64,000 bases of DNA from Lacticaseibacillus nasuensis JCM 17158 (GTDB lineage: Bacteria; Bacillota; Bacilli; Lactobacillales; Lactobacillaceae), in NCBI RefSeq assembly GCF_001434705.1, contig NZ_AZDJ01000032.1, positions 1-64,000 on the forward strand. The letters are read 5' to 3'. Each line of letters opens with the position of its first letter. The first letter of the stretch is position 1. The notes under the pieces are model-generated. The model did not search any database. It was not told the origin of the DNA and saw only the letters and a list, made by a program, of their open reading frames with translations. The position numbers were made by a program, and so were the translations under genes. Positions 1 through 8,372 of the stretch are shown one piece after another.

Positions 1-30
1 TAAATCGAAAAGCCCTATCACATTTACGAA

Positions 31-53
31 ACTTTGTTCAGTTTTCAAAGGAC
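31..53 (-). promoter_or_regulatory. boxA-like rRNA leader element
   Basis: On the minus strand this reads GTCCTTTGAAAACTGAACAA followed by AGT. It matches the Firmicutes rRNA boxA (TGCTCTTTGAAAACT type), where NusB/NusE load to make the transcription complex resistant to termination. The GAAAACTGAACAAAG string is typical of lactobacillar rRNA leaders and spacers. It lies about 30 nt downstream of the -10 at 81-86. Confidence 0.6.
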
Positions 54-80
54 TACGGATGCCGCAAAGGCAACTTTTAC

Positions 81-109
81 AGTCTATCTTTGCGACCGTT
101 GAAAGTCAA
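81..109 (-). promoter_or_regulatory. Probable rRNA promoter P2
   Basis: On the minus strand there is a TTGACT -35 hexamer (109-104), a 17-bp spacer and a TAGACT -10 hexamer (86-81). Transcription would start near 74 and run leftward through the boxA-like element. The position directly ahead of the leader is what suggests an rRNA promoter. Confidence 0.55.
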
Positions 110-188
110 CAACATTTTCGCTCACCGCCGTAACTAATGCGCTTAATCCCGCATCACGACGCGGCTGGTGTCATTGACAACACCAAAT

Positions 189-218
189 ATCTTACCAGCC
201 AAAAGCCTCCGCCGTCAA
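189..218 (-). promoter_or_regulatory. Probable rRNA promoter P1
   Basis: On the minus strand there is a TTGACG -35 hexamer (218-213), an 18-bp spacer and a TAAGAT -10 hexamer (194-189). It lies about 108 bp upstream of the second promoter, which matches the tandem P1/P2 arrangement common for rRNA operons. The hexamers are imperfect, so this is tentative. Confidence 0.4.
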
Positions 219-354
219 CCACCAAACGCGAAAAAGCCCAAGTTTCACGGGGCCCGAACTTTCCGCCGGATAATATCGGAAAATCGGCATCATTTTCGGT
301 GAAAAGCCGAACCCACGGCCTGGATTAAGTCTGCACGTTCGGGTGAAAATCAAA

Positions 355-381
355 ACACGCACCTCTCAGCGAGGCGCGTGT
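355..381 (-). terminator. Intrinsic terminator after the S1-domain gene
   Basis: Arms ACACGC and CCTC (355-360, 362-365) pair with GAGG and GCGTGT (371-374, 376-381), with one internal mismatch and a 5-nt loop. On the minus strand the hairpin is followed by TTTGATTTT. It ends the ppiB-S1 pair before the rRNA promoters. Confidence 0.7.
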
Positions 382-383
382 CC

Positions 384-755
384 TTAATCCAGTTCTTTGA
401 GTTGACTTGCCACCCAGCCGGGCAGCCGGTCCGCAATCGGGGTAAACCCGGTGCGATCCCGCCGGCTGGTCCAGTAATGCTTGTGCTGCCGTCCTGCGGC
501 CATGGGTGGCGCCGGCAACAACGCGCGCACGGATAGGCTGATTTTTTTGGAGTACTCATCGATATCGAGCACCATCACCTGAATCGTGCTACCGACCTTG
601 AAGTGATCGCTTAATCGCTCGACGTAGCCGTGCTGGCATTCCGAGATATGAATCAGGCCTTGCTGGTGGGCATCGAGCAACACAAACACCCCATACGGCT
701 GAATCCCGGTGACGCGGCCATCGATAATGTCGCCCACGCGATAATCAATCGTCAC
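384..755 (-). CDS. S1 RNA-binding domain protein (CvfD/YugI-like)
   Basis: A 123-residue protein. Residues 1-75 form one S1 OB-fold ([19 protein letters not shown], then GLIHISE and [12 protein letters not shown]). The tail is basic and carries no recognised domain. Single-S1 proteins of this size (general stress protein 13, CvfD) bind RNA or ribosomes and act in post-transcriptional control and stress tolerance. The start overlaps the stop of the upstream cyclophilin gene by 4 nt, so the two are translationally coupled. The specific RNA target cannot be read from sequence. Confidence 0.85.
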   Translation of the reverse strand: MTIDYRVGDIIDGRVTGIQPYGVFVLLDAHQQGLIHISECQHGYVERLSDHFKVGSTIQVMVLDIDEYSKKISLSVRALLPAPPMAAGRQHKHYWTSRRDRTGFTPIADRLPGWVASQLKELD

Positions 756-1339
756 GGTGCCGCCACCACCTTGATGCCCTCGATCACGACAGGCGTGACT
801 GGGCGATCTTGCTTGGTTGGCACCTGTTCAATTTCGTCGACGACCGCCATGCCGCTTAACACGTGGCCAAACACGGTGTGGCGATGATCGAGCCACGGCG
901 TGCCGCCGTTGGCATAGGCGTCAATGATTGGCTGCGGGTAGCCGGCCGCCTGCATCTGCGCCGCCATGCCAGGTTCGGCGCTTTTTTTCGTCACGATGAA
1001 AAACTGGCTGCCGTTCGTGTTCGGGCCGGCGTTGGCCATGGACAAGGCGCCGCGCAGGTTAAATGCCTCGAGGCTAAACTCGTCTGCAAATGGCGTCCCC
1101 CAAATGCTTTCGCCACCCGCCCCGGTACCGGTGGGATCGCCGCCTTGAATCATGAAGTCGGTGATTACCCGGTGAAACGTGACATCATTATAGTAGCCTT
1201 GCTTGGCCAAGCTCATGAAGTTCTCGACGGCTTTCGGCGCAATTTCCGGGAATAGCGCCAAGGTGATGGCCCCGTGGTTGGTCGTCATCACTGCCTGCGG
1301 GCCGGCAAATTCGGTTAGGTTTAATTGTGGATAATTCAT
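752..1339 (-). CDS. Cyclophilin-type peptidyl-prolyl cis-trans isomerase
   Basis: A 195-residue cyclophilin that catalyses cis-trans isomerisation of Xaa-Pro bonds. The hallmark segments are present in order: [19 protein letters not shown] (about 55-73), [18 protein letters not shown] (about 97-114) and [11 protein letters not shown] (about 153-163). No signal peptide is visible, so it should be cytoplasmic. The start follows an AGGAGG site at 7-nt spacing. It leads a two-gene unit with the S1-domain gene, overlapping it by 4 nt. Confidence 0.93.
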   Translation of the reverse strand: MNYPQLNLTEFAGPQAVMTTNHGAITLALFPEIAPKAVENFMSLAKQGYYNDVTFHRVITDFMIQGGDPTGTGAGGESIWGTPFADEFSLEAFNLRGALSMANAGPNTNGSQFFIVTKKSAEPGMAAQMQAAGYPQPIIDAYANGGTPWLDHRHTVFGHVLSGMAVVDEIEQVPTKQDRPVTPVVIEGIKVVAAP

Positions 1340-1463
1340 CTTCGTCCTCCTGTACTCAAGAGTATTGTAGCTGACGCGCTTCGGTTTTGCTACTCCACTT
1401 GGTTGCCGGCAAATTTAATGTTAGGGTAATGCTGATACTGTAATGAAGATAAGGATGACAAAC

Positions 1464-2444
1464 ATGGAAACCCATCAATATGAAATCGCGCTGATTGGCG
1501 CCGGCCCAGTCGGCATGTTCGCGGCCTTTTACGCCGGGTTGCACACCGCCGATACCTTGGTCCTCGAAAGCCTCGGCGAAGTCGGCGGCCAACCCGCCAA
1601 CCTCTATCCAGCCAAAACAATCTACGACATTGGCGGCTACCCGAGCATCACCGGCGCGGGGCTGACCGACCAGCTGCACGCGCAGCTCGACCACTTCAAC
1701 CCGACGGTCGTCACCGGCGCGACGGTCACCGCAATCGAAGACGCCCACCCCGGCTTCACCTTAAAAACGACGGCCGGCGATTTTCACACCGCCAGTGTCA
1801 TTATTGCTAGCGGTGGCGGCGCCTTTACCCCGCGGCCCCTGGCGGTCGATTACGATCACGCCTTAGACGGCCAGTCGGTGCTGTACAACATTCGCGACCC
1901 GCACGACTTGGCCGGATTAGACGTCGCCATTGCCGGCGGCGGCGATTCCGCCATCGACTGGGCGCTGGCCTTGGCGCCGGTGGCTAAGTCGGTGCACCTC
2001 ATCCACCGCCGCAACCAGTTCCGCGGGTTGGAATCAAGCGTTGCCGCTTTGGCCGAGACCGAGGCCCAGCTGCACACGCCTTACTTAATTGCCGGCGTGC
2101 AACAGCAAGACGCCCGACTCAATCTCCAACTGGCTGAGGTGCGCGGCACCGCGCACCCGACGCTAAGTGTCGATCGGCTGTTGGTGAATTACGGGTTTGT
2201 CAGCGCCAATACCCAGCTGCAGAATTGGGGCGTCGCCTTAACGCGCAACGAAGTGGTGGTTGACTCCACCATGGCCACTAGCCGCCCGGGGATTTATGCC
2301 ATCGGCGACGCGGTGACCTATCCCGGCAAGCTCAAGCTGATCGCCAGCGGCTTCGGCGAGGCGCCGACTGCGGTGAACGCCGCCTTGTTGCGCCTGCATC
2401 CCGACCGCCGCCAGCCCTTGCACAGCACGCAACTGTATCATTAG
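1464..2444 (+). CDS. Ferredoxin/flavodoxin--NADP+ reductase, TrxB-like
   Basis: A 326-residue flavoprotein of the thioredoxin-reductase-like FNR class (YumC type), which moves electrons between NADPH and ferredoxin or flavodoxin. The FAD-binding GAGPVGM lies at the N-terminus, GGQPAN follows, the NADPH-binding GGGDSA lies near residue 155, and a C-terminal FAD motif reads GIYAIGD. No CxxC redox pair is present, which separates it from thioredoxin reductase. In-frame ATGs occur at 1443, 1455 and 1464. The AAGGA at 1451-1455 fits only the last. The next gene follows after 9 nt. Confidence 0.9.
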   Translation: METHQYEIALIGAGPVGMFAAFYAGLHTADTLVLESLGEVGGQPANLYPAKTIYDIGGYPSITGAGLTDQLHAQLDHFNPTVVTGATVTAIEDAHPGFTLKTTAGDFHTASVIIASGGGAFTPRPLAVDYDHALDGQSVLYNIRDPHDLAGLDVAIAGGGDSAIDWALALAPVAKSVHLIHRRNQFRGLESSVAALAETEAQLHTPYLIAGVQQQDARLNLQLAEVRGTAHPTLSVDRLLVNYGFVSANTQLQNWGVALTRNEVVVDSTMATSRPGIYAIGDAVTYPGKLKLIASGFGEAPTAVNAALLRLHPDRRQPLHSTQLYH

Positions 2445-2453
2445 GAGGACACC

Positions 2454-2957
2454 ATGACCAATGAAGCAAAACTCGAACAACACACACTCGCCTTGCTCAC
2501 TGAACGCGGCGTAAGCATCCCGGCCATCGCTGAGTTGGTGCTGTTTTTACAAGCCAAATTTATTCCCGGCTTGGACGAGGCGACCGCTGAAGAAAGCGTG
2601 CGGATTGTGTTGCGCAAGCGCGAGGTGCAAAACGCGGTGATGACCGGCATCGCCTTGGACAAAGCGGCTGAAGCCGGCAGCTTGGAGCCGCCGCTGCAAA
2701 ACATCATCGCCGAAGACGAAGGCCTCTATGGCGTGGATGAGATCTTGGCGTTTGCCATCGTCAACGTGTACGGCTCCATCGGCTTTACCAACTACGGCTA
2801 CATCGACCGGGTGAAGCCGGGGATTCTGGCCAAGCTCAACGCCCATGAGCCGGGCATCATCCACACCTTCCTCGATGATATCGTCGGGGCCATCGCCGCG
2901 GCGGCCGCCAGCCGCCTGGCCCACGCCCATCCCGAGCTCGAAGACGATAATTACTAG
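2454..2957 (+). CDS. pgpA: Phosphatidylglycerophosphatase A family protein
   Basis: A 167-residue member of the PgpA/YutG family, which dephosphorylates phosphatidylglycerol phosphate in phospholipid synthesis. Family blocks are VLRKREVQNAVMTGIALDK, DEGLYGVDEILAFAIVNVYG and TFLDDIVGAIAAAAASRLAH. The Gram-positive version lacks the obvious multi-pass membrane character of E. coli PgpA, and the role is assigned by homology. It follows the FNR gene after 9 nt with AGGAGG at 2442-2447, so the two are probably co-transcribed. Confidence 0.82.
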   Translation: MTNEAKLEQHTLALLTERGVSIPAIAELVLFLQAKFIPGLDEATAEESVRIVLRKREVQNAVMTGIALDKAAEAGSLEPPLQNIIAEDEGLYGVDEILAFAIVNVYGSIGFTNYGYIDRVKPGILAKLNAHEPGIIHTFLDDIVGAIAAAAASRLAHAHPELEDDNY

Positions 2958-2999
2958 TTTCTTAATGCGACTTTCCGCCTCACCCGCCGTGAGTGTCGG

Positions 3000-3005
3000 T
3001 ATAAT
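3000..3005 (+). promoter_or_regulatory. Consensus -10 (TATAAT) of the DedA gene
   Basis: A perfect TATAAT lies 24 bp ahead of the DedA start, with GGAGGG between them. No good -35 is visible at 16-18 bp, so the assignment rests on the -10 alone. Confidence 0.5.
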
Positions 3006-3028
3006 GGTGGATAACTTGGGAGGGCCTC

Positions 3029-3682
3029 ATGACACAACTGATCGATTTTATTCTGCACATCGACGAGCACCTGGTGACCATCGTCAATCAATTCGGCAAT
3101 TGGACGTACCTGATTTTGTTTGTGATGGTGTTCATCGAAACCGGCGTCGTCGTCTTTCCGTTTCTACCTGGTGACTCGCTGCTGTTTGCCGCCTGCGCCT
3201 TGGCAGCCAACCCGGCGTATCACCTCAACGTCTGGCTACTGTACGGCCTGTTTTTCGCCGCGGCAGTCATCGGTGACACCGCCAATTATGAAATTGGCCG
3301 CCACCTCGGCCTGGCCGCCAGCAACACCAGCTGGTTCTCCAAGCAGATCAACCGCGACAAGCTCGCCAGCGCGGAACACTTTTTCAACCGCCACGGTGGC
3401 AAAACAATCGCCATCGCCCGGTTCATGCCGCTGGTGCGCACATTCGCGCCGTTTGTCGCCGGCGGCAGCAACATGCACTACGGCAAGTTCATCCACTACA
3501 ACCTGATTGGCGGGTTCCTGTGGGTGTCGCTGTGTTGCGTGTTGGGCTTTTTCTTCGGCAACGTGCCGTTCGTCAAGGCCCACTTCTCCGCCGTGGTGCT
3601 CGGCATCATCGCCATTTCCCTGATTCCGGTCCTGATTACCGCGCTGCGGTCCAGGCGCCGCCCGCAACCAGAAGAAGAGTAA
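3029..3682 (+). CDS. DedA family membrane protein
   Basis: A 217-residue multi-pass protein of the DedA/SNARE-associated (DUF374-unrelated) superfamily. These proteins act as half-channel-like scramblases or flippases for lipids such as undecaprenyl phosphate or phosphatidylethanolamine, and affect envelope homeostasis. It has the family's FPFLPGD near residue 47, the ANYEIGRHLG segment, and the block with HGGKTIAIARFMPLVRTFAPF and VAGGSNM around 127-153. Five or so hydrophobic stretches are visible. It has its own promoter and is followed by a strong bidirectional terminator. Confidence 0.9.
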   Translation: MTQLIDFILHIDEHLVTIVNQFGNWTYLILFVMVFIETGVVVFPFLPGDSLLFAACALAANPAYHLNVWLLYGLFFAAAVIGDTANYEIGRHLGLAASNTSWFSKQINRDKLASAEHFFNRHGGKTIAIARFMPLVRTFAPFVAGGSNMHYGKFIHYNLIGGFLWVSLCCVLGFFFGNVPFVKAHFSAVVLGIIAISLIPVLITALRSRRRPQPEEE

Positions 3683-3685
3683 GTG

Positions 3686-3717
3686 AAAAGGCGTGTGACT
3701 CAAGTCACACGCCTTTT
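3686..3717. terminator. Bidirectional terminator, DedA / DUF1461
   Basis: A perfect 15-bp stem (AAAAGGCGTGTGACT with its complement) with a very short loop, flanked by A and T runs. It serves the plus-strand DedA gene and the converging minus-strand DUF1461 gene, whose last codons lie inside the right arm. Confidence 0.85.
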
Positions 3718-4340
3718 GCGTCCCGGCGACCCAGGTGAATGCCCCAGGCCAACAGCGCCTCGGCCACCACCAAGGCAATCACGAAGCACACCAGGAAAAA
3801 GTCCTCCGGCAACACGTTGATGATGGGATCAACCGCCGGGTCAAACAACCAGTCGTTATTGCGGAACAACACGTGGTGAAACGCGATGAACACCGCGTTG
3901 AAGTTGATGGCCATCAAGCCACCGAGAATCAGCGGCACCGGCATGGCGATGGCAAACGGCCGCACCAGCAAGTAACGCCGGCGGGTGCGCCGCAGCTGAG
4001 CCAAGAAGTGCCAAGTCACCGGCGCCGTCACGATGAACACGGCGTAATCCAGCAGAAACAGGCGCTTCACGTCGGCGAAATGATGAGCCCCGCTGGCACT
4101 CGACGGAAAATTGCTCATGTGTAGCGGTGCCACCCAGGGCAGCTGCAGATAGGCCATGAGCTGATGGTAATTCCGGTTCAACACGCGCGCAGAAAACCCG
4201 CTGATTTCCCGCAGGTTATCCAGCCGGATGAACAACGGAAACAACAGGTACGACACCAAGATGGTCAGCGCAATGACGCCAGCCACGATGGTCAACCAGA
4301 CGCACAGCCACTGCGCCCAGCGCTGACCCCGCGCCGCCAT
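3705..4340 (-). CDS. TIGR01906/DUF1461 integral membrane protein
   Basis: A 211-residue membrane protein of the lactobacillar TIGR01906 family. Four to five hydrophobic segments are visible: one near the N-terminus, then AVFIVTAPVTWHF, LILGGLMAINFNAVFIAFHHV and VCFVIALVVAEALLAWG. FRNNDWLFDP and the ILPEDFF-like stretch are family signatures. The function is unknown. It starts in the stop region of the upstream HAD gene (TAATG overlap), so the pair is co-transcribed with YutD. Confidence 0.85.
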   Translation of the reverse strand: MAARGQRWAQWLCVWLTIVAGVIALTILVSYLLFPLFIRLDNLREISGFSARVLNRNYHQLMAYLQLPWVAPLHMSNFPSSASGAHHFADVKRLFLLDYAVFIVTAPVTWHFLAQLRRTRRRYLLVRPFAIAMPVPLILGGLMAINFNAVFIAFHHVLFRNNDWLFDPAVDPIINVLPEDFFLVCFVIALVVAEALLAWGIHLGRRDAKGV

Positions 4341-5116
4341 TACAGCACCCAGTCGCTGAGGCTGGCGACTTCATGAGTCGGCGGCACGGCCTCTTTGGCC
4401 ACGGCCGCCGGCGTCGAGATCCCGGTGTACACCAGTAGCGTGTCGATGCCGGCGTTGATGCCGGCCATGATGTCGGTGTGATAATTATCGCCGACCATCA
4501 CCACTTGATCGCGGGCCAGCCCCATTTTGCGCAAAGCCTGGTCCATGATGATAGCTTGCGGTTTGCCGATGTAGGTGGCGCGCTGCTGCGTGGCGCGCTC
4601 GACCAAGGCAATGACGGAGCCGGCACCGGGCACGTGGCCGCGCTCGTTGGGCAGGTTCGTGTCTTCGTTGGTGCCGATGAAGCGCGCCCCGCGTTGAATC
4701 GCCAAAGTGGCGAGTTCAAACTTGTGGTAGGTGACGTCATAATCCAGCCCCACCACCACGTACTCGGGATCAAACTCGTTGAACTTCAAGCCCACGTCGA
4801 GCAAGGCCTGCTTGAGCCCCAGCTCGCCGATGGCATACACGCTGTGGCCGTTGGCATCCCCGCCGTGTTGGCTTTGGATCCACGCCGCCGTCGCCAACGC
4901 CGGCGAGTACACCTGGTCAGGGGTGGCGTGAATGTCGTGATTATCCGCCAGGTTGCGGCACACCGTTTCCGGCGCCTGGGTGGTGTTATTCGTCAAGAAC
5001 ATGAACGGAATGTGCTTGGCCTGCAGCCGCTCGATGAAGTCCTTGGCCGCCGGGATCCGTTCCTTGCCGCGGTACATGGTGCCATCTAAATCAATCAAAT
5101 ATCCTGAATAACTCAA
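4340..5116 (-). CDS. HAD phosphatase, NagD-like (TIGR01457)
   Basis: A 258-residue HAD-superfamily class IIA phosphatase, probably acting on a small phosphorylated metabolite in the cytoplasm. Motif I is GYLIDLDGTMYRG with the nucleophile Asp near residue 9. Motif II is FLTNNTT near 40. The Lys motif is IGKPQ, and motif IV reads VVMVGDNYHTDIMAG. It lies between yutD (3-nt gap) and the DUF1461 gene, the usual lactobacillar order. The substrate is not evident. Confidence 0.9.
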   Translation of the reverse strand: MSYSGYLIDLDGTMYRGKERIPAAKDFIERLQAKHIPFMFLTNNTTQAPETVCRNLADNHDIHATPDQVYSPALATAAWIQSQHGGDANGHSVYAIGELGLKQALLDVGLKFNEFDPEYVVVGLDYDVTYHKFELATLAIQRGARFIGTNEDTNLPNERGHVPGAGSVIALVERATQQRATYIGKPQAIIMDQALRKMGLARDQVVMVGDNYHTDIMAGINAGIDTLLVYTGISTPAAVAKEAVPPTHEVASLSDWVL

Positions 5117-5119
5117 ACC

Positions 5120-5644
5120 CTACTCCTTGTCATGACGCGTTCGAATCTGAAACCGCCGGCCGTGCGCGCGACTCGTCGGCGCCGTGGCGGCTTGTTTGCC
5201 GTCTAACTGCACCGCCGTCACCCGCGTTTCGCGATACGGCGCCGGCTTGCGCCGACCGCTGGGCTTGGCATTACGTTTCGGCCGCGGGGTGGGCGCGTCA
5301 AGCCGCTGCAAGACAAAATACGCGCAGCCAAAGTTGCAGTATTCATAGAGGTAATCCTGCAACGTGTCGATGGTTTGGTCGCGGCTGGCGCGCCGGTTGC
5401 CCGTGGCGTAAAACCCGCGCAGGCGCAGCTGGTCATACCCCCAGTCGCCGACGATGTAGTCGTATTTACTCAGGATGTCGTTGTAGCGCTCCGCCAAGCG
5501 GGTTTGGTCATACGCATCATGAAAATTGGTCACCACCGCGTAGCGCGCGCCATCAATGGTCAGCGTCGTGGCGTCGAGCTGCTTGACGCGGCTGTCCGCA
5601 TTCGGCGCCACCGCCGCGGTTACCTGCTCACTTAACTTGGTCAT
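5120..5644 (-). CDS. yutD: YutD family protein (DUF1027)
   Basis: A 174-residue YutD-like protein. The conserved core spans about residues 30-110 with NFHDAYDQTRLAERYNDILS, YDYIVGDWGYDQLRLRGFY and the CNFGCAYFVLQRL stretch. The C-terminal third is basic and low in complexity, rich in Arg, Pro and Lys. The family is found across lactobacilli next to the NagD-like phosphatase, and its biochemical role is not established. AAAGGA precedes the ATG. Confidence 0.85.
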   Translation of the reverse strand: MTKLSEQVTAAVAPNADSRVKQLDATTLTIDGARYAVVTNFHDAYDQTRLAERYNDILSKYDYIVGDWGYDQLRLRGFYATGNRRASRDQTIDTLQDYLYEYCNFGCAYFVLQRLDAPTPRPKRNAKPSGRRKPAPYRETRVTAVQLDGKQAATAPTSRAHGRRFQIRTRHDKE

Positions 5645-5677
5645 CGAATCGTCCTTTCAGAAAATATTGTCAGTATA

Positions 5678-7048
5678 TCACTTTAGCGGATACTGCGCCG
5701 CCAGCCACCGGCCAACCACCGTCCGCAGAAAGTCCGGAAACAGGAGCTCATTGTCGCCGACGATCTCCAGCGTCGGGAAAAACGGCAGGAACAAGTAGTG
5801 ATCCAAGCTGGTCAGCCGATACAAGCGGTTCGGCACCAGCGGCTCACCATCGACATACACGTCGCGATTGTTCGCCACGGTTAACCCCCGATAGTCCAAC
5901 CAGCCAAACTGCTTGCCGCGAAAACTCATCCCCGTGAAGTGGAAGTGACGCAAGAAGCCCTTGTTTTTTTCCATTTCCATCACGAGCCGCCACAACTCGG
6001 TGCCAGGCAAGGTCGTGACCATGAGGTGCATCGGGTGCGGCAATACGCGGTGCAAATCGGCCTTGGTCACCACTCCTGCCGGCAGGTCGCCGAGAAACAA
6101 GCCCGCGTTTAACGCCGCTAAATCCGTGTGGCCACCAGCGGCAATCGCGGCCAGCCCGGCGGTCAATAGCGGCGATGGCCCGTCGTTGTCGATGGTCAGC
6201 GCCTGCGGCAAGTCCGCCACCGGCTCGGCAGCCAACAACGCCGTACCGCGCGCCTGATAGCCGGCAATGGTCGCGGCATCCTCGGCTTCCTCCGGCAAGT
6301 CCGCCACCGCCACCGTGGCGGCGCGCATTGCCGTCACCGCGTGGGCAGCCACATCCACTGTGACCACGCCGACGTGTTCGCCGTATTTGCCCGCCGCGGC
6401 CAAAAGTGTGTGCTGATCGGTTTCGCCGGTGGGTAACAAGTGGTGCGTGTGCCCGCCGATGATCACATCGAGTTGCGGATAATGCGTGGCTAAGTAACGG
6501 TCGGTCGGCAAGCCGAGGTGAGACAGCACCACCAGCACATCATAGCTGCCGCGAATGTCGGCGAGCAACCCCGGCAAAATATCCGCCACTGGCCGCACGG
6601 ACCAACCATTCGGCCGATACGAGTCAAAATACGGCGCGGTAAAGCCGATGATGGCCACGCGAATGCCCGCCACCGTCCGATACACCACCGGCTTGGCAAA
6701 CACCGGCCGCGTGCCATCGGCTTCAAACAAATTGGCCAAGGCCACGGGAAAAGTGGCGTGATCATACAGGTGGGCCAGGGTATCGTGGGGGTTGCCGATG
6801 CCTTCGTTGTTGCCAATCGTCGCCGCGTCGTAGCCAGCCGCGTTGAACAAGTCGACGTTGGCCTGCCCATCCGTGGCCTCAGACAGCGGGTGCACGCGGT
6901 CCATTGCGTCGCCGTCATCGACCACCAACACGCCTTCGCCGCGCGCCAAGGCGGCCGCGCGGGTGGTGGCGATATAGCGGCTGAGTTTTGGCCAGTGTTC
7001 AAAGTGGGAATGCAAATCGTTGGTATGAATAATCGTCAACCTTGGCAT
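5678..7048 (-). CDS. Metallophosphatase/5'-nucleotidase (YunD-like)
   Basis: A 456-residue two-domain protein of the 5'-nucleotidase/UshA family. The N-terminal calcineurin-like domain has metal-binding HTNDLHSHFEHW, DDGDAMDR, GNNEG, VVLSHLG and GGHTHHLLP. The C-terminal domain has substrate-binding segments near AALNAGLFLGDLPAG and RLTSLDHYLFLPF. No signal peptide or anchor is visible, so it may act inside the cell like YunD. A longer in-frame start exists, but the ATG at 7048 has AGGAGA at the right spacing and lies 1 nt after the upstream stop. Confidence 0.85.
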   Translation of the reverse strand: MPRLTIIHTNDLHSHFEHWPKLSRYIATTRAAALARGEGVLVVDDGDAMDRVHPLSEATDGQANVDLFNAAGYDAATIGNNEGIGNPHDTLAHLYDHATFPVALANLFEADGTRPVFAKPVVYRTVAGIRVAIIGFTAPYFDSYRPNGWSVRPVADILPGLLADIRGSYDVLVVLSHLGLPTDRYLATHYPQLDVIIGGHTHHLLPTGETDQHTLLAAAGKYGEHVGVVTVDVAAHAVTAMRAATVAVADLPEEAEDAATIAGYQARGTALLAAEPVADLPQALTIDNDGPSPLLTAGLAAIAAGGHTDLAALNAGLFLGDLPAGVVTKADLHRVLPHPMHLMVTTLPGTELWRLVMEMEKNKGFLRHFHFTGMSFRGKQFGWLDYRGLTVANNRDVYVDGEPLVPNRLYRLTSLDHYLFLPFFPTLEIVGDNELLFPDFLRTVVGRWLAAQYPLK

Positions 7049-7049
7049 C

Positions 7050-7652
7050 TTACTTCTCCTGTTGCAGCGCTTGCTGCTTGGCGGCGTACAGCTCGTGAAT
7101 CTCGGCGGCGGCGAGCGGCGCCCCCCAAGGCAGCGGGTGCGCCAATAGTGCGCGTTCCGGCGCATCGACGCCGACATTGAGATTTTCGGCGATCGGCACG
7201 CTGCTGTGATGAATGTGCCCGTGCAGGTTCAAGGTTTGGTGCGTGATGCCCAACAACAGCGGGTAATGCGTCATGATGAATTGCGTGTGGTCGTCTTTAA
7301 TGATGGTCCCGACGGTGTGGAAGCTGAATTTGGCCTGGCCATGCCAGCCCGGATCGTGGTGCGCCAGGTACTTGAAGCGCGCCTGATAGTCGTGGTTGCC
7401 CTTAATGAAGACAATCCGCCCGGCGAGCTGACTCAAAATGGCCAACACCGCCTCTTCGCTAGGCATGTCCCCGGGATTCATCGCGATGTCGCCCAGGTGA
7501 TACACCACATCGTTGTCGTCCACCCGGTCGTTCCACGCCGTGATCATCGCCTGGTTCATCGCCGCCACCGTCGCAAACGGCCGCGGCGCAAAGTCGTTGT
7601 CGCCGAGCAAGTCGGCATGAAAGAAATGTGTATCCGCAATAAAATAATTCAC
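7050..7652 (-). CDS. Small metallophosphoesterase
   Basis: A 200-residue calcineurin-like phosphoesterase. Metal motifs appear in order: FIADTHFFH at the N-terminus, VVYHLGDIAM, FIKGNHDYQ, MTHYPLL and LHGHIH. The family includes nucleotide and phosphodiester hydrolases, and the substrate here is unknown. It lies directly between the 5'-nucleotidase gene (1-nt gap) and the YibF-like gene (0-nt gap), so all are in one transcript. Confidence 0.85.
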   Translation of the reverse strand: MNYFIADTHFFHADLLGDNDFAPRPFATVAAMNQAMITAWNDRVDDNDVVYHLGDIAMNPGDMPSEEAVLAILSQLAGRIVFIKGNHDYQARFKYLAHHDPGWHGQAKFSFHTVGTIIKDDHTQFIMTHYPLLLGITHQTLNLHGHIHHSSVPIAENLNVGVDAPERALLAHPLPWGAPLAAAEIHELYAAKQQALQQEK

Positions 7653-8372
7653 TTACGCCCTCCGCTTGGCGACCCAAATCGTGATCGGCACCGTTAATGC
7701 CACCGCAATCACGGCAAACAACACCTGAATCAGCTCGCCCACAAATAGCTGGTCATTCAGCACCTGCAACCAAGGGTAATGTAGCTGCGTAAACCAGATG
7801 AATAGCGCCGAGAACCCACCGAAAAAGCCGAAGAATAACGTGTTTAAGGCCGTGCCGATGATGGTTTCCTGCACTGCACGCAGCGCAGCCGGGGTCGCGG
7901 CAGCACCGAGCTCGCCGACGTCTGCGGCCACCGCACACGCCGCCTCGGCAATCGCGCCGAGCGTCCCGAGCAGCCCACTGGCCATGGCGATTTGCTCAAA
8001 GTTCACGCCGATGGCTAGCGAGTAGCCTTCCAGCTCCTCGGCGTCTTCCGGCCCGAACCCGGCCGTATGGCTCAGCCACGTGCCGCCAACCACCAGCACC
8101 ACGACACCGGCCATGACCAACAGTGCCGCGACAAAAGCCGTGGTCGCCACCTGCACGTGACTCGTGCTCATGAAAATCGTCACCGCCAGCACCAACAAGC
8201 CGATCACGACCGCCACCCCGACCGGTGCAAACCCGCCGGCCATGAGGATCACCGCCAAGATCATCAACAAGGTGTTGGCCAGCAGCGCCAAGAAATTGCT
8301 AATCCCTTGCGCGCCGCCCACCAGCAGCATCAGCCCCAACAACACGAGGCCGAGTAAGAAAATTGCGTTCAT
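7653..8372 (-). CDS. YibE/F-like membrane protein, shorter partner
   Basis: A 239-residue polytopic protein, with about seven hydrophobic segments, from the YibE/F family. The conserved SLAIGVNFEQIAMASGLLGTLGAIAEAACAVA region is near the middle. A longer frame upstream would run far into the partner gene. ATG 8372 sits at the end of that gene (4-nt overlap) and gives the normal family start. YibE and YibF proteins occur as adjacent pairs in Gram-positives. Their transported substrate is unknown. Confidence 0.82.
   Translation of the reverse strand: MNAIFLLGLVLLGLMLLVGGAQGISNFLALLANTLLMILAVILMAGGFAPVGVAVVIGLLVLAVTIFMSTSHVQVATTAFVAALLVMAGVVVLVVGGTWLSHTAGFGPEDAEELEGYSLAIGVNFEQIAMASGLLGTLGAIAEAACAVAADVGELGAAATPAALRAVQETIIGTALNTLFFGFFGGFSALFIWFTQLHYPWLQVLNDQLFVGELIQVLFAVIAVALTVPITIWVAKRRA

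Larger units (their letters stand above)
1..350. other. Gene-free left edge: leader of an off-window rRNA operon (minus strand)
   Basis: I see no credible gene here; the one small plus-strand frame (137-328) lacks a ribosome-binding site and family resemblance. Read on the minus strand, the segment carries two promoter-like hexamer pairs followed by a boxA-like antitermination element, the arrangement of Firmicutes rRNA operons. The 16S gene would begin beyond position 1. The inference rests on motif order only, because no rRNA sequence is inside the window. Confidence 0.6.

Noticed and set aside
137-328. A 63-codon plus-strand frame at the left edge
   Set aside because: No ribosome site or conserved motif, and it overlaps the probable rRNA promoter P1.
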